64,000 nucleotides of DNA, from NCBI GenBank assembly GCA_000761475.1, contig JQNW01000007.1:1-64000 (forward strand). The letters are read 5' to 3'. The position numbers were made by a program, and so were the translations under genes. Position 1 is the first letter of the stretch. Every line of letters begins with the position of its first letter. Shown one piece after another: positions 19,925 through 28,777 of the stretch. The DNA is from Chromohalobacter israelensis. GTDB taxonomy: Bacteria > Pseudomonadota > Gammaproteobacteria > Pseudomonadales > Halomonadaceae. Below the pieces are notes generated by a model. The model was not told the origin of the DNA. It did not search any database and saw only the letters and a program-made list of their open reading frames with translations.

Positions 19925-21517
19925 TCAAGCGGACCATCTGTCGGCCTCGACGTCGATCAGGGTCGGCCCCGGTGCCTGGCGCGACGCCTGAAGTGCCTGG
20001 TGCAGCGCGGTACGCGTCGAGACGCGCACGCCGTGGCAGTCCATCGACCGGGCCAGTGTCACGAAATCCGGCGCGGCAAGATCGACGCCGAGACGCGGCA
20101 CATCCTGGGCGTCCATGTAGCGGCGGATCTCGCCATACCCCGCGTTGTTCCAGATCACGATCGCCAGGGGCACGCCGGCCTCGCGCGCGGTGGCGATTTC
20201 AGCGAGGGTGAACATGAGCCCGCCGTCTCCGACCAGCGCGATCACCGGCCGCTCGGGCACGCCCAGGGCCGCGCCCAGGGCGGCGGGCAGCCCGTAGCCG
20301 AGCGTGCCGTAGCCGGTGGCGGCGTTGAACCAGCGGCGTGGCGCGGGCATCTCGGCGATGAAGTTGCCGGCATATACCGGTCCGGTGGAGTCGCCGACGA
20401 TGGTGGCGTCGGGCAATGCCTCGCGCAGGGTGTCGAGGAAGTCGGCATAGGGGGCGACATCGTCGGCGTCGCGCAGTGCCAGCGCCGCCCGGGTGTCGGC
20501 GACGCGGGCGGCGCCCTCGCGCGAGGCCTGATGGGGCAGGCGTTCGAGCAATCCCAGGGCCACTTCGCCGACGTCGGCCAGCAGGGCGAGGTCGGTGGCG
20601 TGATTGCGCGCCAGCTGCTGGGCATCGATGTCCACGCGGATCAGCCGGCCATCGAGCCGGAAGCCGCCATCGAAGGTCAGGTCGTAGTCAGTCTCACCGA
20701 GTTCGGTGCCCAGCGCCAGCACCACATCGGCGTGGCGGGCGAGTTCACGGCCGGCGGGCAGGCTCGCGCAGGCGCCGAGGTCGAGCGGGTGATCGCATCC
20801 CAGCACGCCCTTGGCGTTGATGGTGGTCATGGCGGGAGCGTCGAGGCGTTCGACCAGGGTGCGTACCGCGTCGCCGGCAGCGACGCAGCCGCCCCCCAGC
20901 AGCACCAGCGGACGTTCGGCGTCGGCGAGCCAGTCGGCGGCCCAGGCCAGTGCGGCATCGGGAGCCGTCGGCGGAAAGACCTCGGCGATGCGCGGCCGGG
21001 TCTCGGGCGCGGGCAAAGCCATCACGTCGAGCGGGATTTCGATGTGCACGGGGCCGGGGCGGGCGCTCTTGAAGACGGCAAAGGCGCGTCCCAGCACCTC
21101 GGGCAGGGCCTCGGGCGTCTGCAGGGTATGGCTGAACACGCTGACCCCGGACAGGGTGTGTTGCTGATCGGGCAGTTCGTGCAGGCGGCCCTGGCCACGA
21201 CCCAGGGTGTCGCGCCGATTGACGCTGGAAATCACCAGCATGGGCACCGAGTCGGCGAGTGCCTGGCCCATGGCGGTGGCGATGTTGGTCATGCCCGGGC
21301 CGCTGATGATGAAGCAGGCGGCCGGCTTGCCGGTCGCGCGGGCGTAACCGTCGGCCATGAAGCCGGCCCCTTGCTCGTGGCGCGGGGTCACGTGGCGCAG
21401 ACCGCTGTCGGGCAGACCGCGATACAGCTCGACGGTATGCACGCCGGGGATGCCGAAGACGGTCTCGATGCCGTGAGCGACGAGCAGCTCGAGAAGGCGA
21501 TGGGCGCACTGGGTCAT
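19925..21517 (-). CDS. aruI: 5-guanidino-2-oxopentanoate decarboxylase-like TPP enzyme
   Basis: TPP-dependent 2-oxoacid decarboxylase (530 residues) close to Pseudomonas AruI, which turns 2-ketoarginine into 4-guanidinobutyraldehyde and CO2. Visible: GIETVFGIPGVHTVELYRGL, the catalytic Glu in PRHEQGAGFMADGYAR, ISGPGMTNIATAMGQA, RLHELPDQQ, and the TPP/Mg motif GDGGLMFTLAEIATA ending in WNNAGYGEIRRY. ATG 21517 overlaps the upstream HD-domain gene's stop by ATGA. That tight coupling to putative C-P-cleaving oxygenases is unusual for an arginine-pathway gene. Confidence 0.83.
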   Translation of the reverse strand: MTQCAHRLLELLVAHGIETVFGIPGVHTVELYRGLPDSGLRHVTPRHEQGAGFMADGYARATGKPAACFIISGPGMTNIATAMGQALADSVPMLVISSVNRRDTLGRGQGRLHELPDQQHTLSGVSVFSHTLQTPEALPEVLGRAFAVFKSARPGPVHIEIPLDVMALPAPETRPRIAEVFPPTAPDAALAWAADWLADAERPLVLLGGGCVAAGDAVRTLVERLDAPAMTTINAKGVLGCDHPLDLGACASLPAGRELARHADVVLALGTELGETDYDLTFDGGFRLDGRLIRVDIDAQQLARNHATDLALLADVGEVALGLLERLPHQASREGAARVADTRAALALRDADDVAPYADFLDTLREALPDATIVGDSTGPVYAGNFIAEMPAPRRWFNAATGYGTLGYGLPAALGAALGVPERPVIALVGDGGLMFTLAEIATAREAGVPLAIVIWNNAGYGEIRRYMDAQDVPRLGVDLAAPDFVTLARSMDCHGVRVSTRTALHQALQASRQAPGPTLIDVEADRWSA

Positions 21518-22092
21518 GCCGGGTCCTCGACGCTGGTGGTTTCGCCGAATGGCGGGCGTGACATGACACGTTCGACCATGGGGATGAAGTCCTCGAGAGG
21601 CCGCGTGGGGTAGTCGGGATCGAAGGCGCACTGGTCCCACTCGTCGCAGAAGCGCACGGTGCGCGCGTAGGCAGGGTGATCGCGATAGGCCTCGCGCGCA
21701 TGGGGATCCATGCCGTAGAAGGCGCGGTAGTGATACCCCTGGAACAGCTCGTGATGGCGAATCATCCACACATTGAGCGGATCGATGAAGGGTTCGAGGA
21801 TCGCCGCGGCGATTTCCGCATGGTTGGCGGGAGCCAGGTCGTCGCCGATGTCGTGGAGCAGGGCGCAGACCACGGTCTCCTCGTCGGCGCCCGCTTCCAG
21901 CGCGCGGGTGGCGGTTTGCAGGCAATGCTCGTAACGGTCGACGGGATAGCCGTGGGTATCGCCCTTGAGGCGCAGCAGGTGCTCGAGCACGCGTCGGCTG
22001 GCATCGTTCTGGTAGTGCTGGAAATGCGCGTCGATCAATGCCCAGTCGGCGCGGGTGCTTTCATCGAAACGGGTGAAGGTCGCCTGGTTCAT
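21514..22092 (-). CDS. HD-domain mixed-valent diiron oxygenase, PhnZ/TmpB-like
   Basis: A 192-residue HD-domain protein. The segment YEHCLQTATRALEAGADEE leading into ALLHDIG aligns by eye with PhnZ, which oxidatively cleaves the C-P bond of hydroxylated 2-aminoethylphosphonate. Candidate metal ligands are H56, H80-D81, H91, H113/H114 and D150, a six-ligand pattern like PhnZ. The Tyr24/Glu27 gate of PhnZ is not evident. TmpB, the relative that converts hydroxylated 2-(trimethylammonio)ethylphosphonate to glycine betaine and phosphate, is encoded next to a gamma-butyrobetaine-hydroxylase-like dioxygenase, exactly as here. Generic annotation would be phosphohydrolase. The substrate remains inferred. 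Confidence 0.68.
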   Translation of the reverse strand: MNQATFTRFDESTRADWALIDAHFQHYQNDASRRVLEHLLRLKGDTHGYPVDRYEHCLQTATRALEAGADEETVVCALLHDIGDDLAPANHAEIAAAILEPFIDPLNVWMIRHHELFQGYHYRAFYGMDPHAREAYRDHPAYARTVRFCDEWDQCAFDPDYPTRPLEDFIPMVERVMSRPPFGETTSVEDPA

Positions 22093-23252
22093 GGGTTGAC
22101 TCCTTGAGCGGTATGCGATGCGCCAGGCCGCGCGTTTCCGGCGAGCTGGGCGCCGAGCACGCGGCGCCGGCTGGCGGTACTGTCGCGATCCACATAGCCC
22201 TGGCGCAGGTGACGCACGCCCCCTTCGAGCTGGTACGCGGTGCGGCCGTGCAGCAGCCGATAGTTGTCCATGATCAGCATGTCGCCCGGCCCGAGCTTGA
22301 GGTGCACGGTCAATGCCTCGTCGGTGATCAGGCGATAGAACCGCTGACGCGCGGCGTAGTAACGCTCGAGCAGCGCCGCGTCGTGGGCCGCGATGCGCTC
22401 GGTGCGATTGGAGTAGCGCACGCGCGCCAGACGTCCTCGGCTGTCGAGTTCGATCAGCGGTCCCTCGCTTTCCAGGTCGGTGGTGGCGTCGGTGTAGCGG
22501 AAGCGCGGCGAGAGATGCGTCAGGCAGGCGAAGTCCTCGGGCGCCTCGGCCTTGAGACGCTGCGCCGCCATGAAGCCATCGGTCAGCGTGCTGTCGCCCC
22601 CGTCGGCGGCGTTGCTCAGGCAGTGCAGCCAGATATAGCCGGGAATCGGATCGCGATAGGGGTTGTCGGTATGCGGCTCGAGGCCTCGTTGCGTCATGGT
22701 GAGGTCAAACGCATTGGCCACCGACTTGACGTCGGCGATGCCGCCCCAGTTGGTACGGCGCAACGGGCCGATACGGTCGATCAACGGCTGCATGCCGTCT
22801 TCCTCGCAGGGCACGCCGCTGACCTTGACGAAGCCGTAGCGGTGCAGGTCCTCGAGCATGGCCAGCAGGGCACCGTCGTCCTCGAGCGCCGAAGCGAAGG
22901 TCGCCTGGGGCAGCGCGTCGAGGCCGGCGTCCCACAGACGCAGGCCGGGCTCGACCTCGGCGTGATCGGCGTCGGTGTCGAGGAGCAGGTCGTTCAGGGC
23001 ATAGGCCGTGGCGTGACCATCGCTGAAGCGTACGTGCAGGGTGCCTGCCTCGCAGCTTGCGGTCTCGGCGCACAACGTCAGGGGCAGTTGCGCGGCCTCG
23101 ATCAGGCGCTGTCCGGTGCGGGTGTCGAGCGTGGTGTCGTCCGGCGCCCGCTCGCGCAGCCAGAGGGCGGCGAATTCGCGACGCTGACCGGCGGCATGCA
23201 GGATCAGGCGGCGCCCCTCGTCCTTGAGTTCGACGTCGGCGGAAATGGACAT
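22089..23252 (-). CDS. TauD/gamma-butyrobetaine-hydroxylase-like Fe(II)/2OG dioxygenase, TmpA-like
   Basis: A 387-residue 2-oxoglutarate dioxygenase with the N-terminal GBBH-like domain (LILHAAGQRREFAALWLRER) and a catalytic TauD domain. Iron ligands are visible as HTD in GLEPHTDNPYRDPIPGYIWL and the distal His in MDNYRLLHGRTAY, with the 2OG Arg near VRHLRQGYVDRD. The Cys residues that bind zinc in true gamma-butyrobetaine hydroxylases are absent at LRERAPDDTTLD. ATG 23252 has GGAG upstream; the stop overlaps the HD gene start by 4 bp. With that partner, TmpA (hydroxylase of trimethylammonio-ethylphosphonate) is the best model; carnitine synthesis is the alternative. Confidence 0.7.
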   Translation of the reverse strand: MSISADVELKDEGRRLILHAAGQRREFAALWLRERAPDDTTLDTRTGQRLIEAAQLPLTLCAETASCEAGTLHVRFSDGHATAYALNDLLLDTDADHAEVEPGLRLWDAGLDALPQATFASALEDDGALLAMLEDLHRYGFVKVSGVPCEEDGMQPLIDRIGPLRRTNWGGIADVKSVANAFDLTMTQRGLEPHTDNPYRDPIPGYIWLHCLSNAADGGDSTLTDGFMAAQRLKAEAPEDFACLTHLSPRFRYTDATTDLESEGPLIELDSRGRLARVRYSNRTERIAAHDAALLERYYAARQRFYRLITDEALTVHLKLGPGDMLIMDNYRLLHGRTAYQLEGGVRHLRQGYVDRDSTASRRRVLGAQLAGNARPGASHTAQGVNP

Positions 23253-23352
23253 GAACGATGCTCTCCACTGCTGGCATGGATTCGTAACCGCTTGGCTCGC
23301 GGGCCAAGACATTTCCCTACCCTAGGCGGGTTGCAGGCAGGGTATTTGCACT

Positions 23353-23376
23353 AAATCGTCATTTAATAGATGATTT
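23353..23376. promoter_or_regulatory. AT-rich inverted repeat in the divergent promoter region
   Basis: AAATCGTC (23353-23360) and GATGATTT (23369-23376) form an imperfect dyad (one mismatch) in the 117-bp gap between the oxygenase operon and its presumed regulator. It is a candidate operator or autoregulatory site. It overlaps the first possible ATG (23370), favouring the later start at 23382 for the regulator. Confidence 0.35.
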
Positions 23377-23381
23377 TCGCC

Positions 23382-24395
23382 ATGAGTGAGCTCTCGACCA
23401 CCGACTGGCCCTATCCACGCCCCGAGCAACCACCGGTCCCTCGGCCCGGAGAAGCGGCGCATACCGTGGATGTCTGGGTCGTGCCCAATTTCTCGATGCT
23501 GACATTGTTCTGCCTGCTCGAACCGCTGCGCGTGGCCAATCGGTTCGGGCGCACGCTCTTCGCATGGCGGTTGTTGTCGGCGGACGGCGAGGCGGTGGTG
23601 GCCAGCAACGGGGTGCGCATCGAGGTGGACGGCCCCCTGGATGCGCATTGCCACGGCGAGCTGCTGATGGTGATCTCGTCCTATCAGCCGGAAGTCAGCG
23701 TGACCAGCGCCGAGCGCGCGGTGCTGCGCCACGTCGCGGCCCATGGCGGGCGTGTCGGCGGTCTCGATACAGCGCCTTTCATCCTGGCGCGGGCAGGGCT
23801 GCTCGATCATCATCGCGTGGCACTGCACTGGGAGAGCGTGCCGGCGTTCCGGGCGGAGTTTCCCCACATCGCCGTCAGCGAGGCGCGCTTCGAGTTCGCC
23901 GGACAGCGCCTGACCGGGTCGGGCGGGGCGGCAGGCATCGACATGATGCTGCAATGGATCGAGCACGATTACGGGCCGGCGCTGGCCAATGCCGTGGGAC
24001 GCCAGCTGGTGCACCAGCGCGTCTCCGAAGAAGAGGCCTGGAAGGCCGGCGCCGCGCGCACCCTGGAGGACTTGCCGCGTAGCGTGGTGCGGGCGCTGGC
24101 GGTGATGGAGGCCCATCTCGACCAGGTACTGCCGATGCCCGAGATCTGCCGCCTGGCGGGACAGTCGCAACGTCAGTTGACGCGCCTCTTCGTGGCACAT
24201 TTCGGAGAAACTCCCAAGCAGTGCTACCTGGGCATGCGCCTGGACTATGCGCGACGCCTGCTCGCCGATAGCCGCTGCCGTGTCACCGAGGCCGCGCTGA
24301 GCAGCGGCTTCGTGCATCTGGCACACTTCTCGCGCGCCTACCAGGCCCGCTTCGGCGAGCGCCCGAGCGTGACGGCCGAGCGCGGTACCGTGTGA
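23382..24395 (+). CDS. GlxA-family transcriptional regulator (DJ-1/PfpI + AraC)
   Basis: Regulator (337 residues) with an N-terminal DJ-1/PfpI-like domain (VDVWVVPNFSMLTLFCLLEPLRVANRF; GGRVGGLDTAPFILARAGLL) and a C-terminal AraC-type DNA-binding pair of HTHs (MPEICRLAGQSQRQLTRLF; VTEAALSSGFVHLAHFSRAY). The architecture matches ArgR of Pseudomonas, GbdR and CdhR, which respond to arginine, glycine betaine and carnitine. It is divergent from the oxygenase/aru/ABC operon and very likely activates it. ATG 23382 is preferred over ATG 23370. Confidence 0.88.
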   Translation: MSELSTTDWPYPRPEQPPVPRPGEAAHTVDVWVVPNFSMLTLFCLLEPLRVANRFGRTLFAWRLLSADGEAVVASNGVRIEVDGPLDAHCHGELLMVISSYQPEVSVTSAERAVLRHVAAHGGRVGGLDTAPFILARAGLLDHHRVALHWESVPAFRAEFPHIAVSEARFEFAGQRLTGSGGAAGIDMMLQWIEHDYGPALANAVGRQLVHQRVSEEEAWKAGAARTLEDLPRSVVRALAVMEAHLDQVLPMPEICRLAGQSQRQLTRLFVAHFGETPKQCYLGMRLDYARRLLADSRCRVTEAALSSGFVHLAHFSRAYQARFGERPSVTAERGTV

Positions 24396-24472
24396 CCCTT
24401 GGCGGTGCCCCGAGCCCGGAAGGGCGCCGATCGATATAATCAGGAGTTTTCACGCAGCCCTTGTTTCCCCTC

Positions 24473-24500
24473 TTGCAAGTTATGTCGGGTTGGCTAGGAT
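24473..24500 (+). promoter_or_regulatory. ectD: Putative ectD promoter
   Basis: TTGCAA (24473-24478) and TAGGAT (24495-24500) are 16 bp apart, about 105 bp before the ectD start. The -10 is weak, which would fit an osmotically induced promoter. A second AT-rich -10-like stretch (GATATAAT) ends near 24440. Confidence 0.4.
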
Positions 24501-24604
24501 ATTTCTCCGTCTCACCAACTCAGGAATGAAGACGACCGACAGACAGACTCCCTTCTTTCGATGGGCGAGGACTGAACCTGATCACAAACCCAGGAGGTGA
24601 TTGG

Positions 24605-25549
24605 ATGTCAGTGCAAAGCGCATTTCGACATGAAGACGTGACATTCGGCAACGCGTTCGATGCATACCCCACCCGCCTGAGCGATGCCACTGGTTCGCTT
24701 TGGCAAGACCGCAAGGATGCCGTGGTCAAGGGGCGCGCCGAGGATGGACCGCTGAGTCGCGACCAGCTGGCGCGTTTCGAGCGCGACGGCTTTTTGTTCG
24801 AACCCCATTTTCTGGCCGACGATGAGGTCGGTGAATTGCGCCGCGAGCTTGCCGCGCTGCTGGAGCGCGACGATTTCCGCGGCCGCGATTTCAGCATCAC
24901 CGAGCCCGACAGTCAGGAGATCCGGTCGCTGTTTGCCGTGCACTTTCTCTCCGAGAGGTTCCGGCGCCTGGCCGAGGATCCGCGCCTGACCGGGCGGGCC
25001 CGCCAGATCGTGGGCGGTGACGTCTACGTGCACCAGTCGCGGATCAACTACAAGCCCGGTTTCCATGGCAAGGGGTTCAACTGGCACTCGGACTTCGAGA
25101 CCTGGCACGCCGAAGACGGCATGCCGGAGATGCATGCGGTCAGTGCCTCCATCGTGTTGACCGACAATCATCACTACAACGGCCCGCTGATGCTGATCCC
25201 CGGGTCGCACAAGGTATTCGTGCATTGCCTCGGCGAGACGCCGGAGGATCATCACAAGCAGTCACTGAAGAGCCAGGAGTTCGGCGTGCCCAGCCACGAG
25301 GCACTGCGACGCTTGATCGACGCCAACGGCATCGAGGCCCCGACGGGGGCGGCCGGCGGGCTACTGCTGTTCGACTGCAATACGCTGCATGGCTCCAATG
25401 CCAACATGTCGCCCGATCCGCGCAGCAATGCCTTCTTCGTCTACAACCGGCGCGACAACGCCTGTCACGCGCCATACGGGGCCAAGCGGCCGCGGCCGTC
25501 CTTCCTGGCGCACGCGCCGGATGAGGTCTGGACACCGGACACGCATTGA
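24605..25549 (+). CDS. ectD: Ectoine hydroxylase
   Basis: Fe(II)/2-oxoglutarate dioxygenase converting ectoine to 5-hydroxyectoine, a compatible solute for salt and heat stress. The hallmark block reads QSRINYKPGFHGKGFNWHSD followed by FETWHAEDGMP, giving two iron ligands (His, Asp of HSD); the third is in LLLFDCNTLHGSNANMS. SNAFFVYNRRDN near the C-terminus is also typical. Length 314 is near the family range (about 300-330). A near-perfect AGGAGGTGA seven bases before ATG 24605 implies strong translation. It is a single gene, not linked to ectABC here, followed by a terminator. Confidence 0.96.
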   Translation: MSVQSAFRHEDVTFGNAFDAYPTRLSDATGSLWQDRKDAVVKGRAEDGPLSRDQLARFERDGFLFEPHFLADDEVGELRRELAALLERDDFRGRDFSITEPDSQEIRSLFAVHFLSERFRRLAEDPRLTGRARQIVGGDVYVHQSRINYKPGFHGKGFNWHSDFETWHAEDGMPEMHAVSASIVLTDNHHYNGPLMLIPGSHKVFVHCLGETPEDHHKQSLKSQEFGVPSHEALRRLIDANGIEAPTGAAGGLLLFDCNTLHGSNANMSPDPRSNAFFVYNRRDNACHAPYGAKRPRPSFLAHAPDEVWTPDTH

Positions 25550-25600
25550 CGCCATGCCATGACAGGCGAGCAAGAGACCTCCCCGGAGGTCGCAGTGTGA

Positions 25601-25649
25601 AGCGCCGGCGGTCGCGTTAGACTCGAGTCTTCGCGCCACGGCGCTTTTT
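25601..25649 (+). terminator. ectD: Terminator after ectD
   Basis: Stem AGCGCCG (25601-25607)/CGGCGCT (25639-25645) followed by T5. The loop holds a perfect 12-bp palindrome AGACTCGAGTCT (25619-25630). A smaller hairpin GACCTCC/GGAGGTC lies just before it at 25576-25591. Confidence 0.6.
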
Positions 25650-25667
25650 GATTGCCAAGGAGTCTGC

Positions 25668-26345
25668 ATGTCCATCCCGGCCCAACCGTTCGTGACTCGC
25701 CTGGCCGATGGCGGTGTCTTTCCCCATATGCTGGGCAAGATCGTCTGCGTGGGGCGCAACTACGCCGAGCACGCCCGTGAACTCGACAACCCGGTGCCCA
25801 GTGCGCCGCTGCTATTCATCAAGCCTGCCACCAGCGCGGTGCCCATGGCACATGACATCGCCGAGCCATTCACGCGTGGCGAGGTACATTTCGAGACGGA
25901 GCTGGCGCTGCTGATCGGCAAGCGTCTGAGCGGGGCGAGTGCCGAAGCCGCGCAGCAAGCGGTCGCGGGCCTCGGGCTGGCGCTGGACCTGACACTGCGC
26001 GACGTGCAGTCGCAATTGAAGGAACAGGGGCACCCCTGGGAAATCGCCAAGGCCTTCGACGGGGCCTGTCCGCTGTCACCGTTCGTGGCGTTGCACGAGG
26101 TGCCCGACTGGGCGGCATTGCGCTTCACGCTGGATATCGACGGCGAGCGTCGTCAGACCGGCGAGACGCGTGACATGCTGTTCGCGATCCCCGAGTTGCT
26201 GGCCGAGATGTCGCGCCACTTCACGTTGCAGCCCGGTGATGTCGTGCTCACCGGGACGCCGGCCGGTGTGGGCCCCTTGCCGCGCAACGCGCGCTTGTCG
26301 CTGCAGGCCTCGTTCGGGCTGGAGGTCACCACCCGAACGCGGTGA
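25668..26345 (+). CDS. Fumarylacetoacetate hydrolase family protein (YcgM-like)
   Basis: A 225-residue single-domain FAH-fold hydrolase/acylpyruvase. GKIVCVGRNYAEHARELDNP, the metal-site Glu residues in EVHFETELALLIGKR, ALDLTLRDVQSQLKEQGHPW and VVLTGTPAGVGPL are family hallmarks. Likely reaction is hydrolysis of acylpyruvates or decarboxylation of oxaloacetate. AAGGAG precedes the ATG. It stands alone between the ectD terminator and the convergent speA gene. Confidence 0.9.
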   Translation: MSIPAQPFVTRLADGGVFPHMLGKIVCVGRNYAEHARELDNPVPSAPLLFIKPATSAVPMAHDIAEPFTRGEVHFETELALLIGKRLSGASAEAAQQAVAGLGLALDLTLRDVQSQLKEQGHPWEIAKAFDGACPLSPFVALHEVPDWAALRFTLDIDGERRQTGETRDMLFAIPELLAEMSRHFTLQPGDVVLTGTPAGVGPLPRNARLSLQASFGLEVTTRTR

Positions 26346-26353
26346 CCGGCGAG

Positions 26354-28255
26354 TCACTCCAGGTAGGTATAGCCTTCCAGGCCGGCGGCCAGGTCGTGCA
26401 TGAACTCGTCGCGCTGGGTGTCGCTCAAGGCGCTGTCCTGAAGCTGTCGGGAGAGACGCTGACGGAGCTCGTCGGCATCGAAGTTCACGTAGCCCAGTAC
26501 ATCGGCGACGGTGTCGCCATGCTGGCGGTGACTGAGCCGCCAGTGGCCGTCGGCGTCCAGCGTGGCGTCCACGGCGTCGGTGTCGCCGAACAGGTTGTGC
26601 AGGTCGCCGAGGATTTCCTGGTAGGCGCCGACCAGGAACAGCCCCAGCAGCTTGTCCTCGTCGTCCTGCCACTCGGGGAGCGGCAATGTCGCTTCCAGCC
26701 CCTGGCCGTCGACGTAGCAATCGATGCGGCCGTCGCTGTCGCAGGTGATGTCCTGAATCACGCCACGCCGTGTGGGCGGACGGTCGAGGCCGGTGAGCGG
26801 CAGCACCGGAAATACCTGGTCGATGCCCCAGACGTCGGGTACCGACTGGAACAGCGAGAAGTTGACGAAGAGCTTGTCGGCGAGCTTCTCGGCCAGTTCG
26901 TCGGCGATCTCGCGGTGCGCGCGGTTGCGCGGGTCGAGCCGGCCGCGCAGCCGTTGGCAGGCAGCGACATACACGGCTTCCCCTTCGGCGCGCGCCTCGA
27001 GGCTCGCCAGCCCCAGTACGAAGCGGTCCTGCAGTTCGCCGATGGCCTGCACCACGTCATGATAGGCCTCGGCGAGGCCGCGCGGCTCCTGCGCGGTATC
27101 CAGCTTGGCATAGACGCGCCATAACTCGTCGAGCTCGGCGTCGCCTTCCAGACGGCGCTCGGGGGGCGTGTCGCTGAGACGCTCCTCGCCGATGACGTTG
27201 GTGATCAGCACTGCGTGGTGCGCGGTCAATGCACGTCCCGATTCGGAGATCAGGTGCGGGTGCGGGAGGTTCTCGGCATCGCAGATCTGGCGGAAGGCCC
27301 AGACCACGTTGCTGGCATATTCGTGCATCGAGTAGTTGATCGAGCAGAAGCTGCGCGACCGGGTGCCTTCGTAGTCGACGCCCAGTCCGCCACCGACATC
27401 GACGGTGTCCACCGGGGCGCCCAGGGCGCGCAGGCTCTGGTAGAACCGGGCGCATTCGCGCAGGCCGCGCTGGATATCGCGGATGTTGGCGATCTGCGAA
27501 CCGAGATGGAAGTGCACCAGCTGCAGGCTGGCAAGCGCGCCGGCGTCGTCCAGCCGCTCGACCACGTCGAGGATCTGGCTGGCGGTGAGTCCGAACTTGG
27601 ATTTCTCGCCGCCGGTGTTCTGCCACTTGCCCTTGCCCACCGAGGACAGGCGGGCGCGCAGTCCGATGCGCGGCGTCACGTCGAGCCGCCGGGCCTCCTC
27701 GAGGATCAGGGTGAGCTCGGAGTGTTTTTCGACCACCAGGTAGACGCGGTGGCCGAGCTTCTCGCCCATCAGCGCCAGGCGCACGTATTCGCGATCCTTG
27801 TAGCCGTTGCAGACGATCAGCGAAGGGCCGTCGCCGGAGAGCGCGAGTACCGCGAGCAGTTCCGGCTTGCTGCCGGCCTCGAGCCCGACGCGGCCATGGC
27901 CGCGTGCCTGGGTGGCGAGGATTTCCTCGACCACGCGACGCTGCTGGTTGACCTTGATGGGATACACGGCGGTGTAGCCGCCATGATAAGCCTCGTCGTG
28001 CATGGCACTGTCGAAGGCGCCGCACAGCCGTTCGACCCGGTCATGCAGGATGTCGGTGAAACGCACCAGCACCGGCAGGCGCAGGCCGGCACGACGCAAT
28101 TCCTCGACCAGGGCATTGAGCGGCAGGGCGGGGCCGCCGCGCTCGTCGCCGCGAGGGCACACGACGGCATGGCCGGCATCGTCGACATCGAAGTAGCCGC
28201 TGCCCCACTGATCGATGTTGTAGGTGCGGCGGGCCTGAACGGCGGGCGAGGTCAT
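26354..28255 (-). CDS. speA: Biosynthetic arginine decarboxylase
   Basis: PLP-dependent fold-type III decarboxylase (633 residues) making agmatine from arginine for putrescine synthesis. Seen in order: YNIDQWGSGYFDVDDAGH, PIKVNQQRRVVEEI with the PLP lysine, GLEAGSKPEL, LHFHLGSQIANIRDI, DVGGGLGVDYEGT and SESGRALTAHHAVL. Length matches the family. ATG 28255 is preceded by AGGAGTGCGCC; an upstream in-frame start would add 17 residues without better support. It ends 9 bp from the convergent FAH-family gene. Confidence 0.96.
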   Translation of the reverse strand: MTSPAVQARRTYNIDQWGSGYFDVDDAGHAVVCPRGDERGGPALPLNALVEELRRAGLRLPVLVRFTDILHDRVERLCGAFDSAMHDEAYHGGYTAVYPIKVNQQRRVVEEILATQARGHGRVGLEAGSKPELLAVLALSGDGPSLIVCNGYKDREYVRLALMGEKLGHRVYLVVEKHSELTLILEEARRLDVTPRIGLRARLSSVGKGKWQNTGGEKSKFGLTASQILDVVERLDDAGALASLQLVHFHLGSQIANIRDIQRGLRECARFYQSLRALGAPVDTVDVGGGLGVDYEGTRSRSFCSINYSMHEYASNVVWAFRQICDAENLPHPHLISESGRALTAHHAVLITNVIGEERLSDTPPERRLEGDAELDELWRVYAKLDTAQEPRGLAEAYHDVVQAIGELQDRFVLGLASLEARAEGEAVYVAACQRLRGRLDPRNRAHREIADELAEKLADKLFVNFSLFQSVPDVWGIDQVFPVLPLTGLDRPPTRRGVIQDITCDSDGRIDCYVDGQGLEATLPLPEWQDDEDKLLGLFLVGAYQEILGDLHNLFGDTDAVDATLDADGHWRLSHRQHGDTVADVLGYVNFDADELRQRLSRQLQDSALSDTQRDEFMHDLAAGLEGYTYLE

Positions 28256-28348
28256 GGCGCACTCCTGGGCGGGCCGGCGCGGCCCGGTGAACGAACGGGC
28301 TGGCATTATGCCGCCCGCGTGCGGGGCTGCAAAGAGGCGCCGGCGTGC

Positions 28349-28684
28349 TCAGTGAAGGAGAAACAGCACCACCAGAGTGGCGGCGCTGGCCATGCCGAGG
28401 GTTGCCAGCGTCTCGCCGTTCAAGGCGTCGGCCCATGGCCTTCCGCCGCAGGATTCGGAAGCCGGGAGCGTCTCGCCGTCGCCAGGACGGCAGGCACGCC
28501 CCAGCAAGCCCGTGCCCAGGGCAAAGATGACGAGCAGGGCGATCACGGGACCCTGCGACATCAAGGCCAGGCTGGCGAACGCCAGGGCCAGCGAGGCACC
28601 CGCCCGGCGCATGCCGTGCAGAAGGCTCGACATGCCGTTGCGGGCGGGCGAGACAGCGGTGAGGCGGCGGATGAAGGTCGACAT
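28349..28684 (-). CDS. Small membrane protein, unknown
   Basis: A 111-residue protein with two or three hydrophobic stretches (LALAFASLALMSQGPVIALL, VIFALGTGLLG, LGMASAATLVVLFLLH) and two Cys in the intervening polar loop (GRACRPGD; SCGGRPW). AAGGAG lies about seven bases before the ATG, within an AAGGAGCCTCCTT palindrome that could mask the site. It lies between thrB and speA on the same strand. Not recognised. Confidence 0.6.
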   Translation of the reverse strand: MSTFIRRLTAVSPARNGMSSLLHGMRRAGASLALAFASLALMSQGPVIALLVIFALGTGLLGRACRPGDGETLPASESCGGRPWADALNGETLATLGMASAATLVVLFLLH

Positions 28685-28777
28685 AAGGAGGCTCCTTCGG
28701 TGGGCGTGGCGGCGTGCCCCGCCTTCGATGACGCCTCTACCTTATGCCGGGTTTCTTAAAGAATGCTTACGCTGGCG

